64,000 nt of DNA from Marinobacter sp. SS13-12 (GTDB taxonomy: Bacteria > Pseudomonadota > Gammaproteobacteria > Pseudomonadales > Oleiphilaceae), in assembly GCF_030227115.1 (NCBI RefSeq), contig NZ_JASSUA010000001.1, positions 2,542,001-2,606,000 of the forward strand, given 5' to 3'. Shown in pieces: positions 16,473-25,584 of this stretch. Below the pieces are notes generated by a model that worked only from the letters and a program-made list of their open reading frames with translations, made no database searches and was not told the origin of the DNA. Made by a program: the position numbers and the translations under genes. How positions within the stretch are numbered: the stretch's first letter is position 1; the number at the start of each line of letters is the position of its first letter.

Positions 16473-17603
16473 ATGGCAGAAGCAAAAAAACTCGGAGGCG
16501 CTGGCCTTCGCGGGCAGGTAGCCGGCGTAACAGCACTGTGTACCGTGGGTCAGTCCGGCACCGGCCTGACCTATCGTGGCTATGACATCAGCGACCTGGC
16601 CGAAAACGCCCAGTTCGAGGAAGTGGCGTACCTGCTGCTACGAGGGAAACTGCCCAATCAGCAGGAACTGGATGCCTACAAACAGAAACTGGTGAGCCTG
16701 CGCGAACTGCCGTACGCCGTGAAATCCGTGCTCGAACACATCCCCAAAGACGCTCATCCCATGGATGTCATGCGCACCGGTTGCTCCATGCTGGGCAACC
16801 TGGAAACCGAAACCGACTTCAGCCAGCAGGACGACAAGATCGACCGCATGCTGGCCCTGTTTCCGGCCATCATTACCTATTGGTACCGCTTCGTCCACGA
16901 AGGCGTGCGCATCGACACAGCCAGCGACGTGGACTCCATCGGTGGCCATTTCCTCGAGCTGCTCCACGGCAAGAAACCCAATGAGCTGCACGAGCGCGTC
17001 ATGAACGTATCGCTGATTCTTTATGCCGAGCATGAGTTCAACGCCTCCACGTTCAGTGCCCGTGTCTGCGCCTCCACGCTGTCTGATATCCACAGCTGCG
17101 TAACCGGTGCCATCGGCACCCTGCGCGGCCCGCTGCATGGCGGCGCCAACGAAGCAGCCATGGCTCTGATCCAGAAGTTCAAGACGCCCGACGAAGCCGA
17201 GAAGGGCCTGCTGGGCATGCTCGAGCGCAAGGAGAAGATCATGGGCTTCGGCCACGCGGTTTACAGTGAGTCCGATCCCCGCAACGCCATCATCAAGAAG
17301 TGGTCCGAAAAGCTCGCCAACGAAGTGGGCGACACCGTGCTGTACCCGGTTTCGGTACGCTGCGAGGAAGTGATGTGGCGCGAGAAAAAACTCTTCTGCA
17401 ACGCCGATTTCTTCCACGCTTCCGCGTATCACTTCATGGGCATTCCCACCGAGTTGTTCACCCCCATCTTCGTGATGTCCCGGGTATCCGGCTGGACAGC
17501 CCACGTGAAGGAACAGCGCGAAAACAACCGCATCATCCGCCCCAGCGCCGATTACAACGGCCCGGCGCATTCGGAGTGGGTGCCGATTGAGGAGCGCCAA
17601 TGA
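16473..17603 (+). CDS. prpC: 2-methylcitrate synthase
   Basis: This 376-residue citrate-synthase-family enzyme condenses propionyl-CoA with oxaloacetate. Visible marks are GLTYRGYDISDLAENAQFEE, the histidine segment GPLHGGANEAAM near residue 220 and MGFGHAVYSESDPRN near residue 255 with the catalytic His, plus VMSRVSGWTAHVKEQRENN close to the C-terminus. Length and the short-form layout are those of PrpC rather than the 420-430 residue GltA. A strong Shine-Dalgarno (GAGGGGGAG) lies before the ATG. It overlaps acnD by four bases. Confidence 0.95.
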   Translation: MAEAKKLGGAGLRGQVAGVTALCTVGQSGTGLTYRGYDISDLAENAQFEEVAYLLLRGKLPNQQELDAYKQKLVSLRELPYAVKSVLEHIPKDAHPMDVMRTGCSMLGNLETETDFSQQDDKIDRMLALFPAIITYWYRFVHEGVRIDTASDVDSIGGHFLELLHGKKPNELHERVMNVSLILYAEHEFNASTFSARVCASTLSDIHSCVTGAIGTLRGPLHGGANEAAMALIQKFKTPDEAEKGLLGMLERKEKIMGFGHAVYSESDPRNAIIKKWSEKLANEVGDTVLYPVSVRCEEVMWREKKLFCNADFFHASAYHFMGIPTELFTPIFVMSRVSGWTAHVKEQRENNRIIRPSADYNGPAHSEWVPIEERQ

Positions 17604-20212
17604 ACACAAATTACCGCAAACCCCTCCCAGGCACCGACCTGGACTATTTCGATACCCGCCAGGCCGTGGAAGACATCCAGCCCGGCGCGTATGACAAACT
17701 CCCGTACACCTCCAAAATCCTGGCAGAACAGCTCGTTCGCCGCTGCGACCCGGAGGCACTGACGGATTCCCTGAAACAGCTGATCGAACGCAAGCGCGAC
17801 CTGGACTTCCCCTGGTACCCGGCGCGCGTGGTTTGCCACGACATCCTGGGGCAGACAGCCCTGGTAGATCTGGCCGGCCTGCGTGACGCTATCAAGGAAA
17901 AGGGCGGCGACCCGGCCAAGGTGAATCCCGTGGTACCAACGCAGCTGATCGTTGACCATTCCCTGGCCGTTGAACACGCCGGTTTCGAGAAGGATGCCTT
18001 CGAGAAAAACCGCGCCGTGGAAGACCGCCGCAATGACGACCGCTTCCACTTCATCAACTGGACCAAGACAGCGTTCAAGAACGTGGATGTGATTCCCCCG
18101 GGCAACGGCATCATGCACCAGATCAACCTGGAAAAGATGTCCCCGGTGATCCAGAACCGCCCGGACGGGGAAGGCAAGCACGTTGCCTACCCGGACACCT
18201 GTGTGGGCACTGACAGCCATACGCCGATGGTTGACGCCCTGGGCGTTATCTCCGTTGGTGTCGGCGGCCTGGAAGCCGAAAGCGTCATGCTCGGCCGCGC
18301 CTCCATGATGCGCCTGCCGGACATCGTTGGCGTTGAGCTGACCGGTAAAATCCAGCCTGGCATCACCAGCACGGACATGGTTCTGGCCATCACCGAATTT
18401 CTGCGCAAGGAGCGGGTGGTAGGTGCCTACCTGGAATTCTACGGCGAAGGCGCCGACAGCCTCACCGTCGGCGACCGTGCCACCATCTCCAACATGACCC
18501 CGGAATACGGCGCCACGGCGGCCATGTTCTACATCGACGGTCAGACCATCGATTACCTCAAGCTCACCGGCCGGGAAGATGATCAGGTGGCCCTGGTTGA
18601 GACCTACGCCAGGGAAACCGGCCTCTGGGCCGACAGCATGAAAAACGCCGAATACGAGCGTGTGCTGAAGTTTGACCTGTCACAGGTCAAGCGCACCCTG
18701 GCCGGCCCTTCCAACCCGCACGCGCATCTGCCTACCTCCGAACTGGCCGAGCGTGGTATTGCCGGCGAATGGGTGAAGGAAGAAGGCAAGATGCCGGACG
18801 GCGCATGCATCATTGCGGCCATCACCAGCTGCACCAACACCAGTAACCCCCGCAACATGGTGGCTGCCGGCCTGATCGCCCGTAACGCCAACAAGCTGGG
18901 CCTGACCCGCAAGCCCTGGGTGAAAACCTCCCTGGCACCGGGCTCCAAGACGGTCAAGATGTACCTGGAAGAAGCCAACCTGATGTCGGAGCTGGAAGAG
19001 CTCGGTTTCGGTGTAGTGGCCTTTGCCTGCACCACCTGTAACGGCATGAGCGGCGCCCTGGATCCGAAAATCCAGAAGGAAATCATCGACCGGGATCTGT
19101 ATTCCACCGCCGTGCTTTCCGGTAACCGCAACTTCGATGGCCGGATTCATCCCTACGCCAAGCAGGCGTTCCTGGCGTCACCGCCATTGGTGGTCGCCTA
19201 CGCCATTGCCGGCACCATCCGCTTCGACATCGAAAAGGATGCCCTGGGCTACGACAAAGACGGCAATCCGGTCACCCTGAAGGACATCTGGCCGGATGAT
19301 GCGGAAATCGACGCCATCGTCAAAGCCAGCGTGAAGCCGGAGCAGTTCCGCAGCACCTACATTCCGATGTTCGACATCACCCGGGATGCCCAGGCCAACA
19401 CCAATCCGAATTACGACTGGCGCCCCCAGAGCACCTACATCCGTCGCCCGCCGTATTGGGAAGGCGGCATGGTGGGGGAGAAAACCCTCAAGGGCATGCG
19501 CCCGCTGGCCGTGCTGCCAGACAATATCACTACGGACCACCTGTCACCGTCCAATGCCATCCTGATGGACAGTGCCGCCGGTGAATACCTGCACAAAATG
19601 GGCGTGCCGGAGGAAGACTTCAACTCCTACGCCACCCACCGTGGTGACCACCTAACGGCCCAACGCGCCACTTTCGCCAACCCGAAACTGTTCAATGAAA
19701 TGGTCCGGGACGAAAACGGCAACGTGAAGCAGGGCTCTCTGGCCAGAGTCGAGCCGGAAGGTAAAGTCACCCGCATGTGGGAAGCGATCGAAACCTACAT
19801 GGAACGCAAGCAACCGCTGATCATCATCGCCGGCGCGGATTACGGGCAGGGCTCCTCCCGTGACTGGGCGGCGAAGGGCGTTGCTCTCGCCGGTGTGGAA
19901 GCGATTGTGGCCGAAGGCTTTGAGCGCATCCATCGGACCAACCTGGTGGGTATGGGCGTGATGCCCCTGCAGTTCGAGGAAGGCACCACCCGCAAGACCC
20001 TGGCCCTGGACGGCACGGAAACCTACGACGTGGAAGGCACCGCCGCTCCGCGTGCTGAGTTGACGCTGGTTATTCACCGCAAGAACGGCAGCACCGAGCG
20101 TGTGCCGGTTATTTGCCGGTTGGATACGGCGGAGGAAGTGTCGATTTACAGTGCCGGTGGGGTATTGCAGCGGTTTGCGGAGGATTTCCTTCAATCGGAA
20201 GGGGCTGCGTAG
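17600..20212 (+). CDS. acnD: Fe/S-dependent 2-methylisocitrate dehydratase AcnD
   Basis: This 870-residue aconitase-family enzyme dehydrates 2-methylcitrate to a 2-methylaconitate isomer that PrpF then converts. The 4Fe-4S ligands are visible in TSCTNTSNPRN (near residue 412) and CTTCNGMSG (near residue 476). Other blocks are DTCVGTDSHTPMVDALG, GVGGLEAESVMLG, VLPDNITTDHLSPSNAI and the C-terminal-domain GADYGQGSSRDWAAKG. Length fits the AcnA/AcnD class. Adjacency to prpC and prpF separates it from a general aconitase. Translation is coupled to prpC through an ATGA overlap. Confidence 0.95.
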   Translation: MNTNYRKPLPGTDLDYFDTRQAVEDIQPGAYDKLPYTSKILAEQLVRRCDPEALTDSLKQLIERKRDLDFPWYPARVVCHDILGQTALVDLAGLRDAIKEKGGDPAKVNPVVPTQLIVDHSLAVEHAGFEKDAFEKNRAVEDRRNDDRFHFINWTKTAFKNVDVIPPGNGIMHQINLEKMSPVIQNRPDGEGKHVAYPDTCVGTDSHTPMVDALGVISVGVGGLEAESVMLGRASMMRLPDIVGVELTGKIQPGITSTDMVLAITEFLRKERVVGAYLEFYGEGADSLTVGDRATISNMTPEYGATAAMFYIDGQTIDYLKLTGREDDQVALVETYARETGLWADSMKNAEYERVLKFDLSQVKRTLAGPSNPHAHLPTSELAERGIAGEWVKEEGKMPDGACIIAAITSCTNTSNPRNMVAAGLIARNANKLGLTRKPWVKTSLAPGSKTVKMYLEEANLMSELEELGFGVVAFACTTCNGMSGALDPKIQKEIIDRDLYSTAVLSGNRNFDGRIHPYAKQAFLASPPLVVAYAIAGTIRFDIEKDALGYDKDGNPVTLKDIWPDDAEIDAIVKASVKPEQFRSTYIPMFDITRDAQANTNPNYDWRPQSTYIRRPPYWEGGMVGEKTLKGMRPLAVLPDNITTDHLSPSNAILMDSAAGEYLHKMGVPEEDFNSYATHRGDHLTAQRATFANPKLFNEMVRDENGNVKQGSLARVEPEGKVTRMWEAIETYMERKQPLIIIAGADYGQGSSRDWAAKGVALAGVEAIVAEGFERIHRTNLVGMGVMPLQFEEGTTRKTLALDGTETYDVEGTAAPRAELTLVIHRKNGSTERVPVICRLDTAEEVSIYSAGGVLQRFAEDFLQSEGAA

Positions 20213-20224
20213 CCTGCATGAAGA

Positions 20225-20315
20225 TGTCGGATTACGGCCCTTTGGGCCTAATCCGACCTACGCCAGAGTTACCGTGGACATCCCGTAGGTCGGATTAGCG
20301 AAGCGTAATCCGACA
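20225..20315. repeat. REP-like palindrome pair between acnD and prpF
   Basis: Units at 20225-20261 and, inverted, at 20285-20315 share the TGTCGGATTACG / CGTAATCCGACA ends of the other copies. They occupy most of the 144-base gap. Confidence 0.85.
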
Positions 20316-20356
20316 CCCAACTCCGATTCCGACCCCCAATCCAAAAAGGTACCCCC

Positions 20357-21541
20357 ATGCCCAACACCCCCCAAATCAAAATCCCCGCCACCTACATGCG
20401 AGGCGGCACATCAAAAGGCGTCTTCTTCCGCCTGCAAGACCTGCCAGAGGTAGCACAAACCCCGGGCGAAGCCCGTGACAAACTCCTGCTCCGGGTCATC
20501 GGCAGCCCGGACCCCTACCAGAAACAAATCGACGGTATGGGCGGCGCCACCTCGAGCACCAGCAAAACCGTCATCCTGGCCGCGCCCACGCAGCCAGACC
20601 ACGATGTGGATTACCTGTTCGGCCAGGTCTCCATCGACAAGCCCTTTGTCGACTGGAGCGGCAACTGCGGCAACCTCACCGCTGCCGTGGGCGCCTTCGC
20701 CATTAACGGTGGCTTCGTTGCCAAAGACCGTATTCCGGAAAACGGCACCGCCACCGTTCGTATCTGGCAGGCCAACATCAAAAAAACCATCGTCGCCCGC
20801 GTGCCCATCACCTACGGGGAAGTGCAGGAAACCGGCGATTTTGAGCTGGATGGTGTCACCTTCCCGGCGGCGGAAGTGCAGGTGGAATTCATGGACCCGG
20901 CCGACGGCGAAGGCGCCATGTTCCCCACCGGCAACCTGGTGGACGACCTGGAAGTGCCCGGAGTAGGCACACTCAAGGCCACCATGATCAATGCCGGTAT
21001 ACCAACCATCTTTCTGAACGCGGAAGACATCGGCTATAAAGGCACGGAACTGCAGGATGACATCAACAGCAACCCCGAAGCCCTGGCCATGTTCGAAACC
21101 ATCCGCGCCCACGGCGCCGTGAAGATGGGCCTGATCCAGAGCGTGGAGGAGGCTGCCAGCCGTCAGCACACCCCCAAGGTCGCTTTCGTGGCCAAGCCGT
21201 CGGACTACGTATCATCAAGCGGTAAAACCATCGGGGCAGGGGATGTCGATGTACTGGTGCGCGCCCTCTCCATGGGCAAGCTCCACCACGCCATGATGGG
21301 AACCGCCGCCGTCGCCATCGCCACCGCTGCTGCCGTTCCGGGAACACTGGTGAATCAGGCGGCCGGTGGTGGCGACCGCACGTCTGTGACCTTCGGTCAT
21401 CCGTCCGGCACCTTGCAGGTCGGCGCAGAGGCCAGCCAGGCAAACGGCCAGTGGACCGCCACCAAAGCCATCATGAGCCGCAGTGCGCGTGTGCTTATGG
21501 AAGGTTGGGTAAGGGTGCCCGGGGATTCGTTCGTGTCGTAG
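20357..21541 (+). CDS. prpF: 2-methylaconitate cis-trans isomerase
   Basis: This 394-residue PrpF-family protein has the diaminopimelate-epimerase-like fold. It isomerises the AcnD product so that 2-methylisocitrate can be formed. The N-terminal MRGGTSKGVFFRLQDLP (residues 14-30) is the family signature; DGMGGATSSTSKTVI and SGNCGNLTAAVGAFA follow, the latter with the cysteine-containing substrate loop. KAIMSRSARVLMEGWVRVP is the typical C-terminus. An AAGGT lies a few bases before the ATG. It is the last gene of the row on this strand before a long gap. Confidence 0.95.
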   Translation: MPNTPQIKIPATYMRGGTSKGVFFRLQDLPEVAQTPGEARDKLLLRVIGSPDPYQKQIDGMGGATSSTSKTVILAAPTQPDHDVDYLFGQVSIDKPFVDWSGNCGNLTAAVGAFAINGGFVAKDRIPENGTATVRIWQANIKKTIVARVPITYGEVQETGDFELDGVTFPAAEVQVEFMDPADGEGAMFPTGNLVDDLEVPGVGTLKATMINAGIPTIFLNAEDIGYKGTELQDDINSNPEALAMFETIRAHGAVKMGLIQSVEEAASRQHTPKVAFVAKPSDYVSSSGKTIGAGDVDVLVRALSMGKLHHAMMGTAAVAIATAAAVPGTLVNQAAGGGDRTSVTFGHPSGTLQVGAEASQANGQWTATKAIMSRSARVLMEGWVRVPGDSFVS

Positions 21542-21559
21542 AAGGGGGTGTCGGGGATG

Positions 21560-21650
21560 TGTCGGATTACGGCCCTTTGGGCCTAATCCGACCTACGCGG
21601 GTAGAGCTCAATTCACGTAGGTCGGATTAGCCGGAGGCGTAATCCGACAA
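21560..21650. repeat. REP-like palindrome pair after prpF
   Basis: Units at 21560-21596 and, inverted, at 21617-21649 are the last of ten copies in this window. No copy was seen outside the prp row. Confidence 0.85.
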
Positions 21651-21840
21651 CCGCACTGATCGACTCCAGCCACTGCCAACAGCTTCATCAAGGGTTTCAT
21701 ACAACCGTGCCCGTTTTCCTGGTGTCAGTATTATTTACGCAACTTGAGCTCGGGGCGCTGTTTAAGTCCGTCGTTAATTATAAATAACTATAAAAAGACC
21801 GGCTTGAATGGTTTTGTTATGAGCGATACTAATTACTTAC

Positions 21841-21893
21841 GCCTTAAATGCATCGCAAAAAAGCACATGGCGCATAAGGCGATGCATTAAGCC
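21841..21893. other. Long inverted repeat (hairpin) upstream of the PEP-CTERM gene
   Basis: GCCTTAAATGCATCGC (21841-21856) and GCGATGCATTAAGCC (21879-21893) are near-perfect inverse repeats with a 22-base loop and one bulged base. There is no following T-run. It could be an RNA hairpin or a protein-binding dyad for an activator of the promoter about 90 bases downstream. Confidence 0.45.
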
Positions 21894-21982
21894 TCCATCA
21901 ATGTCGAATATGCTTACACCTGAACCTTTTCATTGATTGCGGTTTAATCCCAGTTCGTTGAAATACAATAGGTTTAAATATT

Positions 21983-21997
21983 TGGTATGGATGATGC
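21983..21997 (+). promoter_or_regulatory. Predicted sigma-54 (-24/-12) promoter for the PEP-CTERM gene
   Basis: TGGTATGGATGATGC keeps the invariant GG and GC dinucleotides exactly ten bases apart, inside a TGG...TGC frame, as in the RpoN consensus TGGCAC-N5-TTGC. Transcription would begin near 22009, about 60 bases before the ATG. PEP-CTERM genes are known in other bacteria to depend on RpoN and the activator PrsR. Confidence 0.5.
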
Positions 21998-22070
21998 TAT
22001 ATAACAATAGACCGCTGGCATGCGACTTGGATTCAAGGTGGCAGCGTCCATAATCAAGGAGGAACAACCT

Positions 22071-22883
22071 ATGAAAACTGCATTTAAAAGAACTCTTCTA
22101 GCTTCTCTTGTCGTGCCCTTCGCACTGGGCGCGCAATCCGCCAGCGCGGTGATGATCACCGACTGGGGATATGAGGTAAACAGCTCATTCTCCGACTGGA
22201 CGGACACAGGTGGAGACGGCGCCGTTACAGCTTCGGACTCAGACCGTAAGCTGTCGTGGGGCATCAGTGATCCGCAGTCGTCTGTTTCGATCACGGATGT
22301 AAATGAGCCAAGTGGCCTTATCACAAACGGGGGCTACGTGATGGGTGGAACATTCACCCATACCAACAATACACTCCCTGCCAGTGGTACGGCGTTGGCC
22401 AGCTTCGATCTGACCTCCACACTGACGCTGACCCCTTTTGATCCGGCTGGTGGTTCCCTGCCTCCGACATCCCGTACCTTCGAGAGTTTCTTCAATGAAA
22501 CCCTGAATAATGGGAATTGTGTGTCTGCTTCGGTCTCCAACTGCGATGACATTTTCACCATTGACAACATCGGTGATCTTGGACTCGTAGAAACTGATGA
22601 CGGCTTCGAGTTCGCGTCACCGTCGTTCACCATTGACGACTACACCTATACGGTATACCTCGAGTTGGCTGGTCTGGCCTACCTTGGAGCCGAAACTTGT
22701 GCAGAAGCAGGCGCTTCAGCCGGGTGTATTGGTCTTCTCACTGAAGAAGGCCAGGTGAATAACTTTGACACCCGGTTCCGCATTACAGCTACAGAGGTTC
22801 CTGAGCCAGGCACCCTGGCACTGCTGGGCCTGGGCCTCGCCGGACTGGGTCTGTCACGCAGGAAAAAAGCAGCAAAAGCATAA
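22071..22883 (+). CDS. Secreted PEP-CTERM sorting-signal protein (THxN type)
   Basis: This 270-residue exported protein has a Sec signal peptide (residues 1-25, LLASLVVPFALGAQSASA) and a C-terminal exosortase sorting signal: VPEPGTLALLGLGLAGLGL followed by SRRKK. The body is rich in Ser, Thr, Asp and Gly, typical of surface or matrix proteins, and contains THTNN near residue 105, the mark of the THxN family. Four cysteines lie in the second half. A strong AAGGAGG precedes the ATG at 22071; an in-frame start at 22020 lies upstream of that Shine-Dalgarno and is unlikely. After processing it is presumably released into or attached to the EPS. Confidence 0.9.
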   Translation: MKTAFKRTLLASLVVPFALGAQSASAVMITDWGYEVNSSFSDWTDTGGDGAVTASDSDRKLSWGISDPQSSVSITDVNEPSGLITNGGYVMGGTFTHTNNTLPASGTALASFDLTSTLTLTPFDPAGGSLPPTSRTFESFFNETLNNGNCVSASVSNCDDIFTIDNIGDLGLVETDDGFEFASPSFTIDDYTYTVYLELAGLAYLGAETCAEAGASAGCIGLLTEEGQVNNFDTRFRITATEVPEPGTLALLGLGLAGLGLSRRKKAAKA

Positions 22884-22924
22884 TGTTTGAACGGCTATAA
22901 TGTTTAGACGAAAGTGCTGAAAGT

Positions 22925-22956
22925 AAAAGCCCCCGCTTCTGGCGGGGGCTTTTTTG
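22925..22956 (+). terminator. Rho-independent terminator after the PEP-CTERM gene
   Basis: A nine-base-pair GC-rich stem, AGCCCCCGC / GCGGGGGCT (22928-22936 and 22942-22950), with a five-base loop is followed by seven T. It ends the PEP-CTERM transcript. An A-run on the other side (AAAA at 22925) could let it also serve the convergent acyltransferase gene. Confidence 0.9.
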
Positions 22957-22981
22957 TTTTCAGGCCGGCTCCGTCGTGGGG

Positions 22982-23821
22982 TCAGGCAACCTCCCTTTCC
23001 TTTACCTGATAGGCGGTATCCGGTTTCGCCGGCAAGTATCGGCCATCGTCAGTAATCAGCGACCAGACATCCGGACGACGCTTCTTGATACCGTCAATCA
23101 GTGACGCTGCTTCGGTGAAGGCAGGGCGGCGACGGCCGTGGTATTCCATCACAGGCCCCACATGGTCAAATTCCACCCCAAATCGCTTCAACAGGCGTAG
23201 CTGTGCAGGCTCCATGATTGCCATCCAGTGGGTTATGCCGTGTCTGACGGACATCTGGAGAATGCCGGCAAAAAGCCCCAGGCTGATATACGGCATGGCG
23301 CGTCTGCCATTTTCCGAATCGCTGTAGCAGGCGAGATCACTGATACCAGCGGCCGAAGCGTCCTCATTCAGGCGCCGCCGGAATTCCCGGCTGACTGCCA
23401 TGCGGGATATCTCTGCTATCTGCTCACGGCGTGCGCCTGCAAAGGCATCCCGAGCAGGCTTGTCCATCCGGTGGATGCAGGGCCCTTCCATGGGAAAGTC
23501 AGAATGCTCCGGGCTGTCGCCGGCCATGACGAGACGAACCGCGGCGACGCTGTCTCCCGTTATTCGGTGCCGGATCAGAGCGTGCGCCGATCGCGGGTCG
23601 TAGGCATCGTGCTCGCGTTTATCGGCGAAGCAGTCAGGGTCTTCAAAATGCCGGTCAATGCAATAGACCTGGTACCGGACTTCGAAGACCTTGTTGATTA
23701 CCTCAGGAGACGTCGCCAACTGGACATTGAATACCGAGTTGAAAATAGTGCTGACGTCTTCCTGTATTTCCTGATCTTTTGTGTTTTCTGTTTCTTGGTG
23801 GAGTGCAAACCCTGTGTTCAT
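22982..23821 (-). CDS. PEP-CTERM/exosortase system-associated acyltransferase
   Basis: This 279-residue protein matches the acyltransferase family found in genomes with PEP-CTERM systems, related in fold to GNAT enzymes and autoinducer (LuxI-type) synthases. Visible features are VFEVRYQVYCIDRHFEDPDC near residue 45, SAHALIRHRITGDSVAAVRL (GNAT beta strands) and EISRMAVSREFRRR, followed by a C-terminal half with LFAGILQMSVRHGITHWMAIME. Its substrate is not known. It is convergent with the PEP-CTERM gene across a shared terminator, and lies 4 kb from the EPS core. Confidence 0.85.
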   Translation of the reverse strand: MNTGFALHQETENTKDQEIQEDVSTIFNSVFNVQLATSPEVINKVFEVRYQVYCIDRHFEDPDCFADKREHDAYDPRSAHALIRHRITGDSVAAVRLVMAGDSPEHSDFPMEGPCIHRMDKPARDAFAGARREQIAEISRMAVSREFRRRLNEDASAAGISDLACYSDSENGRRAMPYISLGLFAGILQMSVRHGITHWMAIMEPAQLRLLKRFGVEFDHVGPVMEYHGRRRPAFTEAASLIDGIKKRRPDVWSLITDDGRYLPAKPDTAYQVKEREVA

Positions 23822-23940
23822 TTCTGGATCCTCATTCTGTCCCGTTCAGGGAGCTGTTAGGGCGATAGTCGCAGTGATAAAAAAGCGCCGGTTAAACTCC
23901 GTTTGACGGCGTACTACGGGTGTATCGAGGTTACAGCTCA

Positions 23941-25584
23941 TCAGACCTCGGAACGCTGGATCCTGGGCACGTAACGTCCGGGCGCCAGGATGCAATTGGG
24001 GTCGACTGCAGCTTTCAGTTGACTCGCAACTCGGGTGAAAGCTGAGCCACCGGTATTCAGAATGCCCATCGCGTCGATATTGAGGCGATAGGGCAGGAAA
24101 CCTTCTTTTTGCCCCGCGTCGAACAGTGCGCGATAGCAGTCATTGGCCCGTTCTGTCGCTTTCGCGTCCCTGCGATCAAAAAGCAGGGGAACGGTAGAGT
24201 CGAAGCAGCGATCATTTACGGTGGTCAACGTAATCAACGGATTGACACCGTACTGAGGGCAAATTCTTTCAATCATATCGATATAGCGTCGAACGTCGTT
24301 TCCCCGAATCGGAACCAGCGGCGCGAACCAGATCAGCCCACAACCGTCGCGTGCTGGGTTTTTTGGTTGACCGGCGTCTGGCAGGGTGCCTGAGCGCCAA
24401 TAGGCCAGCGCCAGAGCGACATCATTCGGGGTGCCATGCATGATTTCCAGTGCGCCCGAGAGCGTATCTGCCATGCCTTTGACCCGTGTAGCCAACCTGC
24501 CAGGCAGTACGCGGGCAATATTCCGTACTGCGTCAACTTTCCGCCGGTTGATAAAGATGAGACGGTCAGTCACCGGCCCGAGAAGCCGCCGTAGCGTGCG
24601 TCTGGCTGCCTTGGCCACCTCTTTTGAAGCATAAATCGCGCCGACCCCGCTCCAGGCCGGAACACCATGACGGTCGGCGAGAGTTTCAATTTCGTGCGCA
24701 GGAAGAACACCGTCGACGGCTCTATCCTCTGGGAAGGGCGTCATCATCGAGAGCATGCGTTGGCTGTTAAGCAGGTTGATCGCCACAACCGAACCGCCGA
24801 GTGCTCGCAGCACAGCCCGAACCGTGGGCACCAGTGCTTCCAGTTTGGCGTCGTCTTTGGTGGAAAAGAAAAATGCAGTCACGGTGTCAGGCACTGGCGC
24901 AAGGGCAATGGTTATATTCACAACCACACCGAAATTCCCCTGGCTGAAAAGCCCGTCGAGGTAGGGACCCAGGCCCCATTTGAACAGCCCGTCTACTTCG
25001 GCACCGCCAAGCTCGCTGAGGGGTGTCCGGTAAAGGGTGCCGTCGGGAAGAATCGCTTCCAGCTTTGTCACCGCAGCGAAATGGTCAGTGATCGGCGTGA
25101 TGCCATAACCCCGTTCAAGCGCGTTACCAAGAATACTGCAGGTAGGGCCTGCGCCGGTCACCGGAACGAGGTAATTACCGTCATGGCGGTCCAGGAAGTC
25201 TCTGAGAGCGCCTTGCGTTACGCCGGGCTCAACGGTGACGACGCCCAACTCGGGATCAAAATCGGAAATACGGTCAAGTCCGCCAAGATCAAGGATGACG
25301 CAGCCATCTTCGACCGGATTGGCACTTCCGTAGCCCCAGTTATTGCCGGTGCTCACAGGGTAGACAGCGACCTGCCACCGTTGAGCGACCTGTAGAACCG
25401 CTGCTACCTGCTCCCGGGTCTCTGGACGGAGCACAGCCGGAATAGAGCGCTTTGTTCCTATTGTGGAGGCGCCAACGTCCTCTGCACGAGCTGCGCGGGC
25501 TACAACGACGCCGGATTCACCCAGAATAGTGGTCCATTCGGCAATTGCAGACTCGGTAGAGGTGCTATTCACTGGCATTTCCAT
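23941..25584 (-). CDS. FAD-linked oxidase of the vanillyl-alcohol-oxidase / p-cresol methylhydroxylase type
   Basis: This 547-residue flavoprotein has an N-terminal PCMH-type FAD domain (VLRPETREQVAAVLQVAQ, then VYPVSTGNNWGYGSAN, VEPGVTQGALRDFL and GNALERGYGITPITDHF) and a C-terminal FAD-oxidase cap domain (residues about 270-540). The final RYVPR resembles the LDPxxxLxPGRY ending of 4-cresol dehydrogenases. The true substrate, perhaps a phenolic compound, cannot be told, and no cytochrome partner gene lies beside it. No signal peptide is seen. It is upstream of and divergent from prpD, and no functional link to propionate is evident. Confidence 0.82.
   Translation of the reverse strand: MEMPVNSTSTESAIAEWTTILGESGVVVARAARAEDVGASTIGTKRSIPAVLRPETREQVAAVLQVAQRWQVAVYPVSTGNNWGYGSANPVEDGCVILDLGGLDRISDFDPELGVVTVEPGVTQGALRDFLDRHDGNYLVPVTGAGPTCSILGNALERGYGITPITDHFAAVTKLEAILPDGTLYRTPLSELGGAEVDGLFKWGLGPYLDGLFSQGNFGVVVNITIALAPVPDTVTAFFFSTKDDAKLEALVPTVRAVLRALGGSVVAINLLNSQRMLSMMTPFPEDRAVDGVLPAHEIETLADRHGVPAWSGVGAIYASKEVAKAARRTLRRLLGPVTDRLIFINRRKVDAVRNIARVLPGRLATRVKGMADTLSGALEIMHGTPNDVALALAYWRSGTLPDAGQPKNPARDGCGLIWFAPLVPIRGNDVRRYIDMIERICPQYGVNPLITLTTVNDRCFDSTVPLLFDRRDAKATERANDCYRALFDAGQKEGFLPYRLNIDAMGILNTGGSAFTRVASQLKAAVDPNCILAPGRYVPRIQRSEV

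Larger units (their letters stand above)
21542..22070. other. Intergenic region between prpF and the PEP-CTERM gene
   Basis: This 529-base gap changes character. The first 110 bases carry a REP pair, and the remainder is AT-rich, with a long hairpin at 21841-21893 and a sigma-54-type promoter at 21983-21997. No coding region was found. Confidence 0.7.

Noticed and set aside
16638..17759. Open frame of 373 codons opposite prpC
   Set aside because: prpC is unambiguous and translationally coupled to acnD; the reverse frame shows no family features.
23870..23900. GG-N10-GC pair upstream of the acyltransferase gene on the reverse strand
   Set aside because: Only the dinucleotides fit; the flanking TGG and TGC frame of a sigma-54 promoter is missing.
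24667..25395. Open frame of 242 codons opposite the FAD oxidase gene
   Set aside because: The FAD-oxidase motifs run through the same bases on the other strand, and no start signal is visible.
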